Origin: Branchiostoma floridae
Lineage: Eukaryota > Chordata > Leptocardii > Amphioxiformes > Branchiostomatidae
Reading direction: 5' to 3'
Length of the DNA stretch: 64,000 nucleotides
NCBI RefSeq assembly: GCF_000003815.2
Contig: NC_049989.1
Span: 3,137,691 to 3,201,690 of the forward strand
In this document: piece by piece, positions 11,701 to 23,460 of the stretch
Position numbering within the stretch: position 1 is the stretch's first letter
Layout: each line of letters starts with the position of its first letter
The notes under the pieces: model-generated
Databases searched by the model: none
Told to the model about the DNA's origin: nothing
What the model saw: only the letters and a program-made list of their open reading frames with translations
Program-made: the position numbers and the translations under genes

Positions 11701-14700
11701 TTGTATCATCTTAAAGGAAGAGCTATTTATCAGTCAAAAATCACGACCAAAGCATGTCCAGAACGTAAGATATCAAAACCGGACGTTCCACTGCAGTACC
11801 GTAGAAAAACGCTAGGGGGCACAAAATCTAATCGTTTCTTGTACAGCAGAAGTCGCTTGATTGCACATCCCATTTTTCAGCATATTCCGTGAAATTATCC
11901 GCATGGTGCAATAATGTGAAATTGTCTAGCTGGACCGCACTAGTTCGGGATTTGGGGATTCCGTGCAATTCACAGAAGTGTGCGTTAATCCGTTGTGCAA
12001 TCAATTGGCTTCTGTACTTCTGCTTAATCACTACGACCTGTACTTAGCTTGTTAGAGCATTAACGTACAACAAAGGTCTTTTAAATTATTCACAGTCATT
12101 CTATATCTTGTCTGCTCATGTCTGTTTATAAAAGCACCGTGGTTAGCTTTTATTAGAGACATCTCCGTATGGATCGGATTTAGTCCTGGCAAAGAATCAG
12201 AAGACCTCACAAGGCTCTGTCGTCTTGACTTGTAGATTAATTTTGTCCAGAGACATTGTATATTTTTGGCTCGCAGAAAATTGGCCCAACATTCAATAAT
12301 GTCAAGGTCTCGCCAAGAACTACCTACATATTATATATTAATACAATTCATCAAGTTATATTGATCACCCACATACAAAAATACAAACACACACACACAC
12401 ACACATACATACACACACACGCGCGCGCGCGCGCGTGCACACACACACACACACACACACAATAACACACACACACAAACACACACACGTACACACAAAA
12501 AATAACACACAATCGCTACCAAAAACATAACCTTCTTTGCGAAGGTAATGATAAAAGAGGCCAATGTCAGACTAGCCTGGATACCAGACCCCAACCTCAT
12601 TCAAATATCTATCGTGTCTCATCTATCGTGTCTTGATATTTTTGAGGTTGGGGTCTGGTACCAGGCTAAAATCAGACGAGACATCGTGTTGGCGGTTTTT
12701 CTATCGTTCTATTTTTACCTCGACACATCTGCTTTTGATAGCTCACTGAACTCGCGCGGTTGACATGTGGTGCAGTGATGTATATCTTCTGAACCGCACC
12801 GTGGCAGATTTGGACGTTAGAAGAGTGTGATAACTCGGAGATGTATGACTACATGTTACAGCTAGCTCTGTGTGGCACGCTATCTCTGTATAAATACACA
12901 CCACCACCTGTTAGACTGTGCACAGCGCCACGTTTACGGATTATTCGTCCTTCCCTTTGGGGAACTAATTATAATTTACGAATCTTGTCGCTTGGCTCCA
13001 CCAACCATTGCCAACTACATGTATACGGCAATTGGATCTGTGCCGCCCTTTATTTCAAGACTGGAATATAATTCTAGATGTAAAAGTATGATTCGAAAGA
13101 CAACAAAGTAACTTCACACAAAATAAAAGAAATTTTGTCTTGATTTATGCAATTCTTTGAGCGATCTGTCAAATCCTTTTTGGTTCCAGCCTCTATAGCA
13201 AAGGGGTGTCAAAGCGCCACGTGCCCGAAGTATTCGTCCTTCTAGTTGAGAAATTGAAAACAGTGCTTATTTCTAGGGGTCGAGCTAGTTCAGAGGGGGT
13301 ACGCCCTGTTCATTTCTTCAGCCTGTCTTACGTGTTCAAACACACGTATTCATTGTAAAAACATGGAACTTTTTATCATACTAGTAACTAGTATTTAAGT
13401 TGAAGTTTATGAAAGATGAATCTGTAATTTTGTGCTCCGTTTGTTTGTTTGTTTGTGTGTGCGTGTGTTTGTGATTATTTACTTTTTGGTATGTCAATAG
13501 GTGTTGTGGACATAAAGGTCAAGTTTAAGTATGTGCCTCCTAGCGCCTAACCTTCATACTGCAGCAGACCGTCTGGTTGTAGTATCTTTTGTCCCGGACA
13601 TGCTGTGGTCTTGTTCGACAAGCATCGGCTGTGTGATGTTGAGTAAATCATGGCGTAAATCAAAACACAGACATCATTTTGTGCAACGTAAGTGCTTCTT
13701 TCTGGATACGTCTTTTTGTATTCCACTACTAGGCTCAAGGTCAACAATCAGATGTTCGCTTGGAGATGGTTGGCAATGTTTAGATATATGAATTACCAAT
13801 TCATTGTTCTGTTTCATGTAAAACTACTCAAATTATCGCAAGAACAGATTCCATTCACTGAAACAAAATCATCGGACATCGAAAAGAAATATTTTTCATT
13901 TCTTTTGTGCTCCATACGGCGACCCATTTGTGTAACCCTTGATTGGAATACGATGCAAGGTTTGTTATTCAAACACTACAAAACACATAAAAACGTTTAA
14001 GAATCGTTTTAACATATGAAATTCGTTAAGCAATCTGTAAAAACTTTGGCAGCTTAGCGGTCACAGTCTTAGAAGTGTCTAGTAGACATTGGGTGTTAAA
14101 CGCAGTCAATGAACTTTTCCCTTGTTTCGCAGCAAATCTATTTTTAAGGTGGCGCAGTTGCATGTAGTTTCGTAACCTGTGATCGCAAGTGGCACCATAG
14201 TGTTATGCACTGTGGGGTGATCAACTTGGACCAATGGCAGAACGGGAACTCTTCAGATAGTGTTTAGAACAGAAACAAAACAGACTGTTTTGATCGTTTT
14301 CACTTGATTCATTGCGGCATGGAATGATTCAGTCTTTACCAACCGTCGTATGTTTTACAAGACGAAGTGCGATAAGGTAACTTCCCAACGGGCTAAGTAC
14401 TGAGGATCCAGCGAACTAATAAATACAACGTAGTGTACACACACAAAAGAAGTGTCAGCGTTACTATAATATGGAGCAAAGCTTACGATCGATATCATAT
14501 GCGAATAGACAGACCAATTAAATCAAGAAAACTAGGTACGCCATTGTTATTTCTGCTGATGTGGGCGTCGTTTCGGTGTAATGTTTAGTGTTTGGTCCAG
14601 GACACAGAGGTTCGAAGCCCCTGACATGTCTCCAATGTTGTTCCCTTTGGAAAAGGCATTTCAGTTCACAAGACATTCCTCACTCTAGATCATTCTACGC

Positions 14701-17700
14701 AGATGAAGTGTAAATGACACGTCAACATTTATTCATATCTATTCATAACAATAATAATAATAATATCGGGTGTATTTGCAGCCAGTGCCATAGGCGAAAG
14801 TCGCTGTACTTATGTTGTGTCAATAAAGATCTATAAAAATCGGGTACCTGGCTTCGTTAGAAGGAGAGGGTTGGGATATGCCTTCCAAGGCACGGTGGAT
14901 AACAATTCACTGCCTCTTTGGCCTAAAATAGGCTTCACCTTTTATTTCTATTGCATGGAACGACTAATTCTGTTCCTACCAGTTCAAAACAGTTTATTTG
15001 CTCTCAAGTCTCATGACCCCATCTATGACACGGGGGTAGGGTGTAGTGCAATTTCTCTCTCATCAAGCTCCTGTCAGGTCTGGATTTCTCGTTAATTTTT
15101 CCCCCGCTAAAAATAGCCCGACCCAAATACCAAAAAACGATCACCGACCCCCCGCGCGTGACTCCTACGAGTCAGGTGACTTGAAAAACAGAGGGGCTCG
15201 TACACACACTTTCTTGGAAGACAATATAGTCTAAATCTTAGGTCTTTATATGGTAGAAATCGCATTTTTGTTTTCCTAACTCTGACTTGTGTATCCGGAG
15301 GAAAAACGAATCGATGATGCTCGCGCAGGACATTGATTTTGCACGGCGAATAAACTTACCACAAATAATTCTCGCTACGTGATAGGTACAGTTCTGAGTC
15401 AAAGGGTATTTAAAGTTGTTGTTTTTAACACCGTAATAAGGTTATCTTATTGATCAATAGGGCAAAGGCTATTCATAGATTTCTTTAAGATATTATCATC
15501 TTCGAAACAAATGTTTGTAGATATGTGGGCTGTCCATTTAATATCAAATTAGGTAAAATATCGTCGTTTTTTCTTTGCTTCTCCAACTTCTACCTATAGT
15601 GTTGGGAATTCTTACAAATTGGTGAAATTTTTTGTTCCATCAAACATTAGTAGCTGATGCTTCTGATGCTTAAATCAATATATCACTCTTAGAGATTACG
15701 TGACCAAGTGTTGTACATTTTCCCCTTGTTTCCCTTTGCCTAACGTAAGGCCGCAACGAATGCATTTTTCACGCTTTGCACGATTCAGAGATCACCTTAC
15801 ATTGGTGTTTTAGGGACAAAATCAACAGATGCCAAATGCCTATCACATCATGAAGAACTCTTCAATGTCTGTTTATACATGTGCAGAAAAAAAACTATAC
15901 TTTTACTATTGTATCTAGACAGTGTAACCCTTTGAAATAATATGCACTAGAATTTGCAAAAGTGTGACTGAAAATGCAACAACAACTAAGAACATATAGC
16001 GTAAAAAGATTGTTTCGTATCTAACAGATATCCATATAGATATATTTTTGTGAAGGTCGTTGGTATCGCAATGATAAGGTCACTAAAGAACATTTTTAGA
16101 TACCGGACCTGCTTCGTTTCCGTTACAAAACGTCGTGCCGTCCATTTTAGCAAGGTTTGCATCAAGTAAGGTTGAACATTCCAACGCTGAATACCAGGTT
16201 TGCTCCCCTGGAATGGATGATAACTCCGCCGTGGCCTTTGAGAGACAGGGATGGTAAGTGGCCTTGTAGAATATATTGAATCTGAACAACAAAACGTATA
16301 CATTTCCACATGTTTCAACATGTGGCACTTTGGTCTTTAGACTCTTTTAATGGGGACTAAGAATTGAGAATTTGGGACCATCGTTCTCTGTGACCGCACA
16401 ACGAATAGTGAAAACATGGTAGCATAGTCAATGCATACAAAAATGTACGTCAATGTAGAGATGGCGATCTGGCAGAATCGACAATTGTACCGACAGAGAT
16501 CTCTATAACTATAGCAGTCTCTGTGTATGTGTTGACCGAGGTTCGGATCAGGATGCTAGGATAATGAAAGGACAGTCTCTCATTTAAATCCATCCTTAAT
16601 TTCAAGTCAGTCCATTGATCTTAAGTGACACGAATCGATGTTGAAAAGTTCTGACAGTCTCCTAAGGGAATTGTCTTTGATTCACAGACTCCGCCGTCGG
16701 GATCTCTACCCAGCCTGCCATCTCTAGCCATTCATGTGTAGTAAATGAAGTCACGTATTGACTTAAATCCAGTCTTGGAGCGTGTTAGAAAGTTAACTTC
16801 GTCTTGGATTTGTGACTTGAGCCTGGAGTTTACTAGTCAAGACTACAGACAATCCTTGTGTCTAAGTTTTCTAATGCTTCAATTTCTCTAGGGCGGCGCC
16901 CTCGCAGCGGCCTAACATTGAACGGAAACTGAACAAATTTCATCGATAAAAACGAATCTTCTTACACTCTATGTGTGTCTTGTTGTCTTTTCAGTAGTAC
17001 AGTACTGTTACATTTTGCATGATATTCCAGTTACGAAATCAAGGATTACACAAATCCATTTTAGATCGAAGCGGGGCCGAGTGCGACTCAAGTCAACTGT
17101 AAGTCGTTATTCCTTCAACTTATTGAGCGAATGAAGACGACTTTATTTTGGAGTTGATGATTTTGGAGTCAACCCCGGGAGGAGCGACTTCAGACCTGAC
17201 AGATCGGAATGGTTAAAACACCTGGATGAGGCATGGTCCATACGTTATGGGTGACCTAGTTTTTATAACATAGTACAGACATAGACCTGGACTGACACTG
17301 AGTAAAAACAGAAGACTGTCGGGCCCCTGGCTGTCACACATTCATGTCCTTCCCCCGAATTTCTCCCGAACATTTCTCAACCAAGGCCGGCTGGGATTAG
17401 CCTGGAATACATGCTCCTCAATCCTGCTCCCTCATCTGATCGCATGCGAGTAGAATGTGTCTTAGGCTGTCTTTAATTTTTTTTTTTTCAAATCTGTAGT
17501 CGGCTAACGATGACGGCTTTCAAAGATTAGTACTTGGCAATTAACCCCGACTCATCGCCCAACTACAACGACCATGGTGTCGACTAGCTCCCTAACATGG
17601 TCTGGAGAAGGTCGGCTATGTGTGACAGGGGCCTCACTGTGAAAGATCTGTATATTTTTTCCGGCGGATACCAGAATTCTTACAAACATAGCGGCTAGCC

Positions 17701-20042
17701 AAAAACAAGTTAGCGCAAACTGCCTGGGCCACTGGGTCGCTGATTGAGTCTTTGAGGTCAATGTTGTTAGTGTGGTGGAAACTATGTCGGCTCTTCAAAG
17801 ACAAAGTAGAGGAAACTTGCTACACACCAAGAAGGAATCCCCGACTTAAGATCTGAGCTGCCGTCTAGTCCTGCGGTGAAAATTTGATTACGATTTCCAC
17901 GAATCACCATCAACGCAAACAAACAGCGTTTGTGAAGAAATGCTCTACATACAGTCAAGTTTGCCAATGTATCCATAATAGAGAAATAAGACGGAATGAC
18001 TTCAGAACCCGTGCCAAATGCCTGTTATAATCCTTTCTTTGAAGTGTGAGGGCATTAAAGAAGATACAGACACAGTATTAGTGTATAAGACTTACTGCTA
18101 CGTCTACAGACTTAACATTCTTGAGACTTGGGACGTTGGGTGGAATAACATTCGCCTTTTTTCTTGCGGCCGCGATGGACATCTTTACAACCTTGTGGGT
18201 GTACCAACTTTCTTCCACTATATTTATTGGGAAGAGGTATTCCGTGTATTTTTTATTTTTCGTTATTTTTCACAAAGTCATTATTAAAGTGACGTTTATG
18301 CTTCCTTCATTCAAATAGAAATGTTGGGAAGGGGATTTAAGCCGGTATTTCACTGGGTTGCAGCACATTAGTGGCGTCACTGCGTTCTTAATCAAATCTG
18401 TGTTACCCTTGACTTTATAATGGGATTATACGCACAAGTATGACTTAAAAGACCACAAAACACACAAAGCGCGTAAAAGGACTTTTAAAGATGAAATTCG
18501 TTGAGCACTCTGTCAAATCGCTCTGCTGCAGCGACGCCAACAACGCGCCGCAGCTTCAGTGATCGAGATACCTCGGTTTTATTATAGGCTGGGTGTCATC
18601 CTATTTCAAGTAGCGCAAGAATGACCTGTGTAAATTCAATTACGCTCAAATAGGCACTCAAAGAGCCTTCATTTATGGCAAAGTCATCAAAAGCATCCAT
18701 CTGGACTGACTTTAGCTTCACCTTCACCTTTAATTTTCAGCGGTTATTTCGGCTTCAGCATGTACTAGTACATGTGTATCGTATTAGACACGTCTATTGA
18801 GAACGGTACTCTGTCGTATTTATAGACAGGATCATCCATTTTGTTCGGTTCAGCATAATACATTCTGGACTTGTGGAAGTTAGCCTGGTAACCATACCAT
18901 CGGAGGCTCGTCACTGTCTCTAGCTCTGTGGTGCCGGGAGTGTCGCCCAATTGCCCAGTTAATAGCACACGTAAGATGTTCGAAAATACTAGCCTCCTTT
19001 GCAAGCTCCAAGAGTCATTTTTTCCGATGGCGTACTTAGTGAGTTCTATTGCACTCTACTTTTGTTGCACTCGGTTTGTTGTTTCCTACTCAGTGCAATA
19101 GAACCCAAGTGCAACAACAGAACTGATCATGGCCATGAGAAAAACGAACAGACATTTTGAGCCTGCTGTTAGACTACGAAGATACAGTGATGTGAACCTA
19201 GGGGCTTTATTGTCGGACTATTGTGCATTTAGGACGGTCCAATCGTTCAGACATATTGAGTGAGTGTTAGTTACAAATGGTAGGTGTCCTCTCCGGAGCG
19301 TCTCCAGACTGCACACGGGCTCCTGTGAGAGATGACCCGGTGAGTATCTCTCAGTGCCTGGCACTACGGGGACCTCGCCGCTAAGCCCTCCGGCCTTGGC
19401 CTGAGCCAGGACCCTGACTCTCTCCACAACCACACTCCCGTGAGGGGAAACTTCCGCATTACATGGGCCTGTTTCTCGGTCAAGTTCACCGATCCCCCAC
19501 GGATCGGTTTCTGATACAGATCAACTGCCACCCCGAAGGTATCTGTATCTACATAGCCAGTATGTAACCGCCCTTTGGCGGAGCAAACCAGCTACAGGTA
19601 GAACTGTATCCAATTAGTTAGAGATGATTCAAACATGGCGATACCTTTTTGTGCCTATTTGGTAACTCTGAATCCATCTATGAATATATCGTAGATCGAT
19701 CTAAATGCGTGTTGAAATCAAACGGGCACGTACCTGGCACAGCGCGTCTCCGAAAATCCAGCTGCGGGCCATGGCCGACACCAGCACCGACGGAGTCACC
19801 AGCAGCGACATGAGGAAGTTGGACACCGACAGGTTCAAGACGAAACGGTTGGAGATGCTCAGAAGGGACGGCTTCTTGTAGAAGAGAGCGAAGACGATCA
19901 GGTTCGCGATGACGGACGACATGAAGATGACAATCATGAAGGTGGCTTCGAGGCAAGTCAGCCAGGTGGGCACCCCACTGGAAGTTTCCGTCGCGGTTTC
20001 GTTCGCGACCAGAAACGGCGCCTCAAACGAAGTCGCTGCCAT
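8315..20042 (-). CDS. Rhodopsin-class (class A) orphan GPCR, GPR161/GPR101-like
   Basis: Five coding exons on the minus strand with GT-AG junctions: 20042-19734, 11659-11394, 10963-10809, 10272-9857, 8707-8315. They total 1,539 nt (512 residues plus stop), with phases consistent throughout. It has an extracellular N-terminus with an N-glycosylation sequon (N14), then seven predicted helices. Seen motifs: Cys102 at the start of TM3, DRY at 126-128, CWIP in TM6, and NPVVY in TM7. The usual TM2 aspartate (2.50) is Asn75 in SVSNFL, as I recall for GPR161 (LSNFL). The third loop is basic and serine-rich (KRRSST, RRASN), offering possible PKA sites. The C-tail is Ser/Pro/Thr-rich. Exact orthology is unproven; other amine- or peptide-type orphan receptors remain possible. 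Confidence 0.88.
8855..9060 (+). mobile_element. Interspersed repeat, family C copy 1
   Basis: Collinear with the reverse complement of about 58150-58450. Shared tracts are 'CGGGTAG..TACGGGC', 'GGTTGATTTTAACTCGGAGT', 'ATAGACG' and 'CCGGGGCAAATCTGTGGCTT'. It lies in GPCR intron 4. No coding content; the ends are not defined. Confidence 0.6.
9857..10272 (-). CDS. GPCR exon 4 (third loop, TM6, TM7)
   Basis: Acceptor TTTTTTTCTAG before 10272; donor CTACAG|GTCAGT after 9857. Encodes the basic third loop, TM6 with LLCWIPHF, TM7 with CTVNPVVYVF, then the helix-8 region and the start of the C-tail. CWxP and NPxxY are the signature class A motifs. Confidence 0.93.
10809..10963 (-). CDS. GPCR exon 3 (TM5)
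   Basis: 155-nt exon. The acceptor AACTACTAG gives a split Arg codon with exon 2, and the donor is CACAG|GTAAGG. It encodes YYTIFLAVVCFGLPCLIMAGAY (TM5, with Pro at the usual position) and a basic start of the third loop. Confidence 0.92.
11231..11311. repeat. Partial duplicate of GPCR exon 2 tail
   Basis: About 75 bp here match the last 70-75 bp of exon 2 plus its donor (11391-11465) at most positions, including CCTGTCAGTA, ATTGCTTGTCTCCCACAC and GCTTGGTACTGGATG. The copy lies about 160 bp downstream, in the sense of the gene, within intron 2. It is too short to form a working exon and carries frame-changing differences (an extra TA). Confidence 0.85.
11394..11659 (-). CDS. GPCR exon 2 (TM3, DRY, TM4, ECL2)
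   Basis: 266-nt exon. Acceptor CTGTTTTTTCAG before 11659; donor GACAG|GTACGT after 11394. Encodes TM3 ending SLDRYCAI, TM4 and a second extracellular loop with Cys (KCSC) and an N-glycosylation sequon (NHT). The exon is phase 0 at entry and phase 2 at exit. Confidence 0.93.
12389..12490. repeat. (CA)n / (CG)n microsatellite, Z-DNA-prone
   Basis: CA repeats flank a run of alternating CG (about 12419-12435). The fully alternating purine-pyrimidine tract is of the kind that favours left-handed DNA. It lies in GPCR intron 1. Confidence 0.92.
12573..12668. mobile_element. Short hairpin MITE
   Basis: 96-bp element with about 27-bp terminal inverted repeats: TAGCCTGGATACCAGACCCC at the left and its near-complement ending at 12668. 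Between them is a direct repeat of ATCTATCGTGTCT. TCAGAC occurs on both sides (adjacent on the left, three bases out on the right), which may be a blurred target duplication. Confidence 0.8.
16890..17110 (+). mobile_element. Interspersed repeat, family D copy 1
   Basis: Collinear with 24205-24433. Shared tracts are TGTCTTTTCAGT, 'TTACA..TTGCATGATATT', 'AATCAAG..TTACACAAAT' and a GC-rich end (GGGGCCGAGTGCGACTC here). Non-coding. Confidence 0.55.
19042..19123. repeat. Small fold-back repeat
   Basis: GTTCTATTGCACT near 19043 is matched by its complement AGTGCAATAGAAC near 19095, and TTGTTGCACT is matched by AGTGCAACAA. Two interleaved inverted pairs within 82 bp suggest a small fold-back element. 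No function seen. Confidence 0.55.
19734..20042 (-). CDS. GPCR exon 1 (N-terminus, TM1, TM2)
   Basis: Start ATG at 20042 followed by a 30-residue extracellular segment with an N-glycosylation site, TM1 and TM2, ending at the TM3 cysteine (DALCQ). The donor is GCCAG|GTACGT. This start is chosen because it gives a natural-length N-terminus and no longer in-frame extension contains receptor-like sequence. Confidence 0.9.
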
Positions 20043-20570
20043 TTCACTGCACCTACTCGCTTCAAGCTGACCCTGTGTCCATGAGATCGTCTAGAACACA
20101 ACTGATCCCCAACAGACCATGTGTGTTATCCTCTTGCCTCCAACTGTCCTTGCGCGGGCTGTGATCTTCCTCCTGTCTACGTGAGGCGGGAAAAAGAGTC
20201 TTGGAAAGCGGCCTGCTGAGCCTAGGAATGCTGAAGAAATATTTCGTCCCTTCTAAGGCTACCTCAGTTTGAAACTGTACTGTGACCACCTCCGGGATCT
20301 TCTCTCGGCCTCCTCTGTCCGCGGCCGCGTAACCGGCTTGTTTGTGGTGCCCGACTGGTCTCAAGTCGAAATAAACAGTTGCGAGCGGAGCTGACATGAC
20401 CTGGTTGCCATGGCGACGTCCTACCGGGTGTTGTGACGTGACGAGGCCCGCTGAAGACTTCAAGATGTGGAGTTCCTCCCCCAGCCTCTCCCCGCCGGCC
20501 GCGGTGATGACAGCACAGGGCGCTAGGTGTCGCCACCACTGATAAGGAAAGCTCTGAGGAGGGCCCTGCC
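20043..20570 (-). promoter_or_regulatory. GC-rich 5' flank of the GPCR gene
   Basis: CpG-richer than its surroundings, with CGGCCGCG-type tracts at about 20310-20340 and 20490-20505. It lies directly upstream of the GPCR start codon and probably holds the 5' UTR or promoter. Open minus-strand frames of 90-130 codons here show no domain and are attributed to base composition. Confidence 0.35.
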
Positions 20571-22504
20571 GAAATCCTTAGCGAGATTGTAGGTCCGTGT
20601 AAAGCCTTGAGGGCTTCTTACAATCTTAGCAGGTGCCAAATAGACGCTTGTCAACAGCCGTGACACTATGTGTGACACTATACTCACCGTACAATAATGG
20701 ATTTTTTAGTCGACAAGGAAGTTTTGTTTTTTAGATATTTTACCGGCGCGAAAGTACAACGTAGCCTGCCGATCGAGCATAGGGGTCCCCAGTAGCAAAT
20801 CGGACGATACACAGGCTAGATATAACGAAAATACACAATCAGTAATATATACGACAGGGTGATTTAGACTTGAAGGTAGTGTGCATGCCTGGAAAGTTAT
20901 GCACGGGAACCTGAGTTAGACCCGTCAACAAGATAAGCGCCGCCCCATGAAGCGGCTCCGCCATGCGCTAAATGTTATATTGCACCGTTTAATACTAGCA
21001 CACATAACTGGTAAAAGGAAAACTGAAAGACAGACAGACAGAAATTGATAGACAATTAGAAAATCGATAGACAATTAGAACTTTTTCCTTTTTCATAAAA
21101 TAGGATTGGAATATGGACATTGCTGCCCTTCAGACATTGATAATTTACAGGAATTGATGTGCACTCGACCACATCTATAGATGCGAAGGAAACATATCAT
21201 TTACTAACGTTGCCTTGTTTGTGAAATGTTTCAAATATATATCGTTCTTGGTTTTTGAATGGTCGAATTTTCGGAAGTCAAATTTTGCGAGCCTTTTGCG
21301 ACTTCCCCCCTTCCCGAATTTGACAATTAGGCGGTCGTCTTTTCCGTTTTTATTGTCGCGGCCGGGAGCGGTACTGCAGATTAGGCTGTGATAGGGATCT
21401 TCGCGATTTGACAATCCCCCAAAAAAAATCTTTGTGAAGCCTTTTCTAATCAGGTCCAGACATTTGTGTACACATTTAGAGTGACCTTAAGAGTGACCTT
21501 AAGATACTTAAAGAGTTGATACTTATCAGCGTTCTGTGTAAGCGCCACGCATTTATGTACAAATCGCATAATGAATAGGATACAATATAATTTGAATAGG
21601 ATACAATATAACTTTATAATATTAATTAAGAAACCGAAATAAGAATAGTGAAATTCTTCAACATTGACAATCTTCATGGTTTGAAAGAAACACTTTGCTT
21701 CGGATTGAAGTAATGCAACACGAGCTCTCAGTGTATTCGTTTAATCACAATTATAGTGCTCACAATCTAGCTTCAAGAATGCAAGCTAAATAAACGTGTA
21801 CGAAGCTTTTAACTCGGCAAGCATTGAATGTCTTCCATGACAAGTGTTGATTAATCAATTCTGTTTTTATATGGAAAAAAAAAACAAGGAGCAAAAGTAG
21901 CAAAAAAATGGAATTTCTGGTTCACTTGATAGCAAATATTACGTCTAGTACTAGTCTAAGCTCGATAGTTTGTCATTGTCTAGACTGTTTGCCGTCACGC
22001 TTATCGATACGTTAATGTGTTAAAGGAGTCATTACAATATTTACAGTATATACCCTCTATCGATAGCCAAAAATATTCATTTCTATAGGAAGGAACATTA
22101 CTTGAAACATTCTCTCAGAGTGTTAGTTACGTGTATGTGTCAAAGGGAAACTTTTGAAACTACTCGTAAAACTATAAACTTCAACATGAATTCCATGAAA
22201 TCAAACTTTCAAGGTAATACATGGAATAGTATCTATAAATCTATTTATCTATAAACACACATTCCACTGCAAACACTTGTCAGCGGTACAAAAAACAGCA
22301 ATTTCTTAAAACAGCATCATAGAGATACTTCACACTTGTCAACTAATATAAATTTAGTTTGTAATACATTTCTCGATTCATCAAATACACATATCATTGA
22401 CATATCATTAATAAAACTGATCACAATCGAAAATTTTAAAAAAAATTGCAAGTCTTCGTATTCCTTTAACGTTCGTTGAACATTTCTTGCGTTTTCTTTC
22501 CTGA
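20571..22504. other. Intergenic / 3' region of the giant gene
   Basis: AT-rich. It includes a 20-bp tandem repeat around GATAGACAATTAGAA (about 21040-21080), a 12-bp duplication (GAGTGACCTTAA, 21480-21503) and a 22-bp duplication (about 21585-21620). No coding exon or RNA gene was recognised. Confidence 0.5.
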
Positions 22505-22657
22505 TCATTCGCTGACGCTGTACACTGGGTTGTGGTACATCTGTCTCGCAGTATCTCGCGAGACTTTTGCCCGTGGAATCAGCATGTTCTGTTGGACCCG
22601 GCGCTGTGCATAGTCGGAATCCCACAGATTGCGCCCAGATGTGGGCTTGCGACGACT
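22505..22657 (-). CDS. Receptor exon 42: cytoplasmic tail
   Basis: 153 nt in phase 0, acceptor CCCACTCGGCAG. Encodes 50 residues, basic at first (SRRKPTSGR, RVQQNM) and ending MYHNPVYSVSE before TGA. NPVY is an NPxY motif, which in known receptors binds PTB domains or clathrin adaptors. A different frame here stays open for 160 codons but lacks splice agreement with the transmembrane exon. Confidence 0.75.
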   Translation of the reverse strand, partial: SRRKPTSGRNLWDSDYAQRRVQQNMLIPRAKVSRDTARQMYHNPVYSVSE

Positions 22658-22784
22658 CTGCCGAGTGGGAAAATTTGTTTAAAGTTAATATTGGGTAATC
22701 TGTACATTTGTCAAATACTTCATATGCACATTCTAACGCATGGCATATCTTGTTGTGTACAGCAAGCATAACGTCCTTGATGCA

Positions 22785-23029
22785 AAGGTGGTATCTCACT
22801 GCACTTGGGGCACCGGTGCGGCACTGTGGGGTTCGAAAGATACTAAACCAATTTCAGAGATAAAGAACGATTTTTTACGTTTTGTGTATTTTGTCATCTT
22901 CTAATTCATACTTTTACGTATTACGCAATATCTAAATCATAGAAAAGGGCGAAAATAACACCACAGTGCCGCAGTGAACGAACCCGGCAGAGCCGCACCG
23001 GTGCCCCAAGCGCAGTGAGATACCACCTT
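22785..23029. mobile_element. Palindromic MITE, family B copy 2
   Basis: Ends AAGGTGGTATCTCACTGCAC and its near-complement at 23010-23029, followed inward by GGGGCACCGGTGCGGCAC. It has the same interior ATCTAAATCATA / GCGAAAATAA signature as 4811-5128. It lies in the last intron of the receptor gene, only 36 bp from the transmembrane exon. If that intron were retained, the cytoplasmic tail would be read from this MITE. Confidence 0.88.
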
Positions 23030-23064
23030 TTGTCATTCGCTTGATTTTGCGACTGTTTCCATAC

Positions 23065-23162
23065 CTTTGTAGCACAGCAAATCACCAGTACTATGATGAT
23101 TGTGACGACGACTGCAGCGCCGACACAGATGACTGAGATGTAAATCGGGTCGTTGTACCATG
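23065..23162 (-). CDS. Receptor exon 41: transmembrane helix
   Basis: 98-nt exon, acceptor ATTGTTTCAG, donor CAAAG|GTATGG. Encodes a short juxtamembrane segment (WYNDP) and a hydrophobic helix of about 24 residues (YISVICVGAAVVVTIIIVLV) ending CCATK, a normal stop-transfer end. Phase fits exons 40 and 42. Confidence 0.88.
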
Positions 23163-23320
23163 CTGAAACAATAAGTGTTCATCTTTAGAACTATGATCTT
23201 GATCGCGTCTGGACGTCCGCCTTGAACGGTCTGCGTGTCATCGAATATTGATAACTGTTGGAAAACTAATATAACCAAGACTAATGTTACCTTGAAAATT
23301 CATCTGTGTAAGTCATTTTT

Positions 23321-23460
23321 GAACTAGTTGAACTGTAACATCCAAAACAAAAATTGGACTCACCCAAAATTTTCGACTGAACAGTCTTTGTCAAGGAATG
23401 TCAAAAAAAAAATTGGATAAGTCCAATTTTTTGTGTTGGATATAACAGTTCAACTATTTC
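23321..23460. mobile_element. MITE with 40-bp inverted ends
   Basis: GAACTAGTTGAACTGTAACA at 23321 pairs with the right end at 23421-23460 over about 40 bp with few mismatches, including ATTGGACT / AGTCCAAT. It is in the intron between receptor exons 40 and 41. No coding content. Confidence 0.82.

Larger units (their letters stand above)
11660..19733. other. GPCR intron 1 (8 kb), repeat-bearing, no exon found
   Basis: Holds a family A fragment in reverse at about 11770-11835, a CA/CG tract at 12389-12490, a short MITE at 12573-12668, another family A fragment at about 13430-13625, an ATA/AAT repeat at 14747-14763, a family D repeat at about 16890-17110, a fold-back at 19042-19123 and a short dispersed repeat at 19530-19620. 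Between these I see no splice-bounded coding sequence on either strand. The many 60-110-codon open frames have no recognisable content. Confidence 0.6.

Noticed and set aside
22317-22799. 160-codon minus-strand ORF near the receptor's 3' end
   Set aside because: The frame that joins the transmembrane exon in phase is a different one, ending in NPVYSVSE; the long ORF is a shadow and runs into a MITE.
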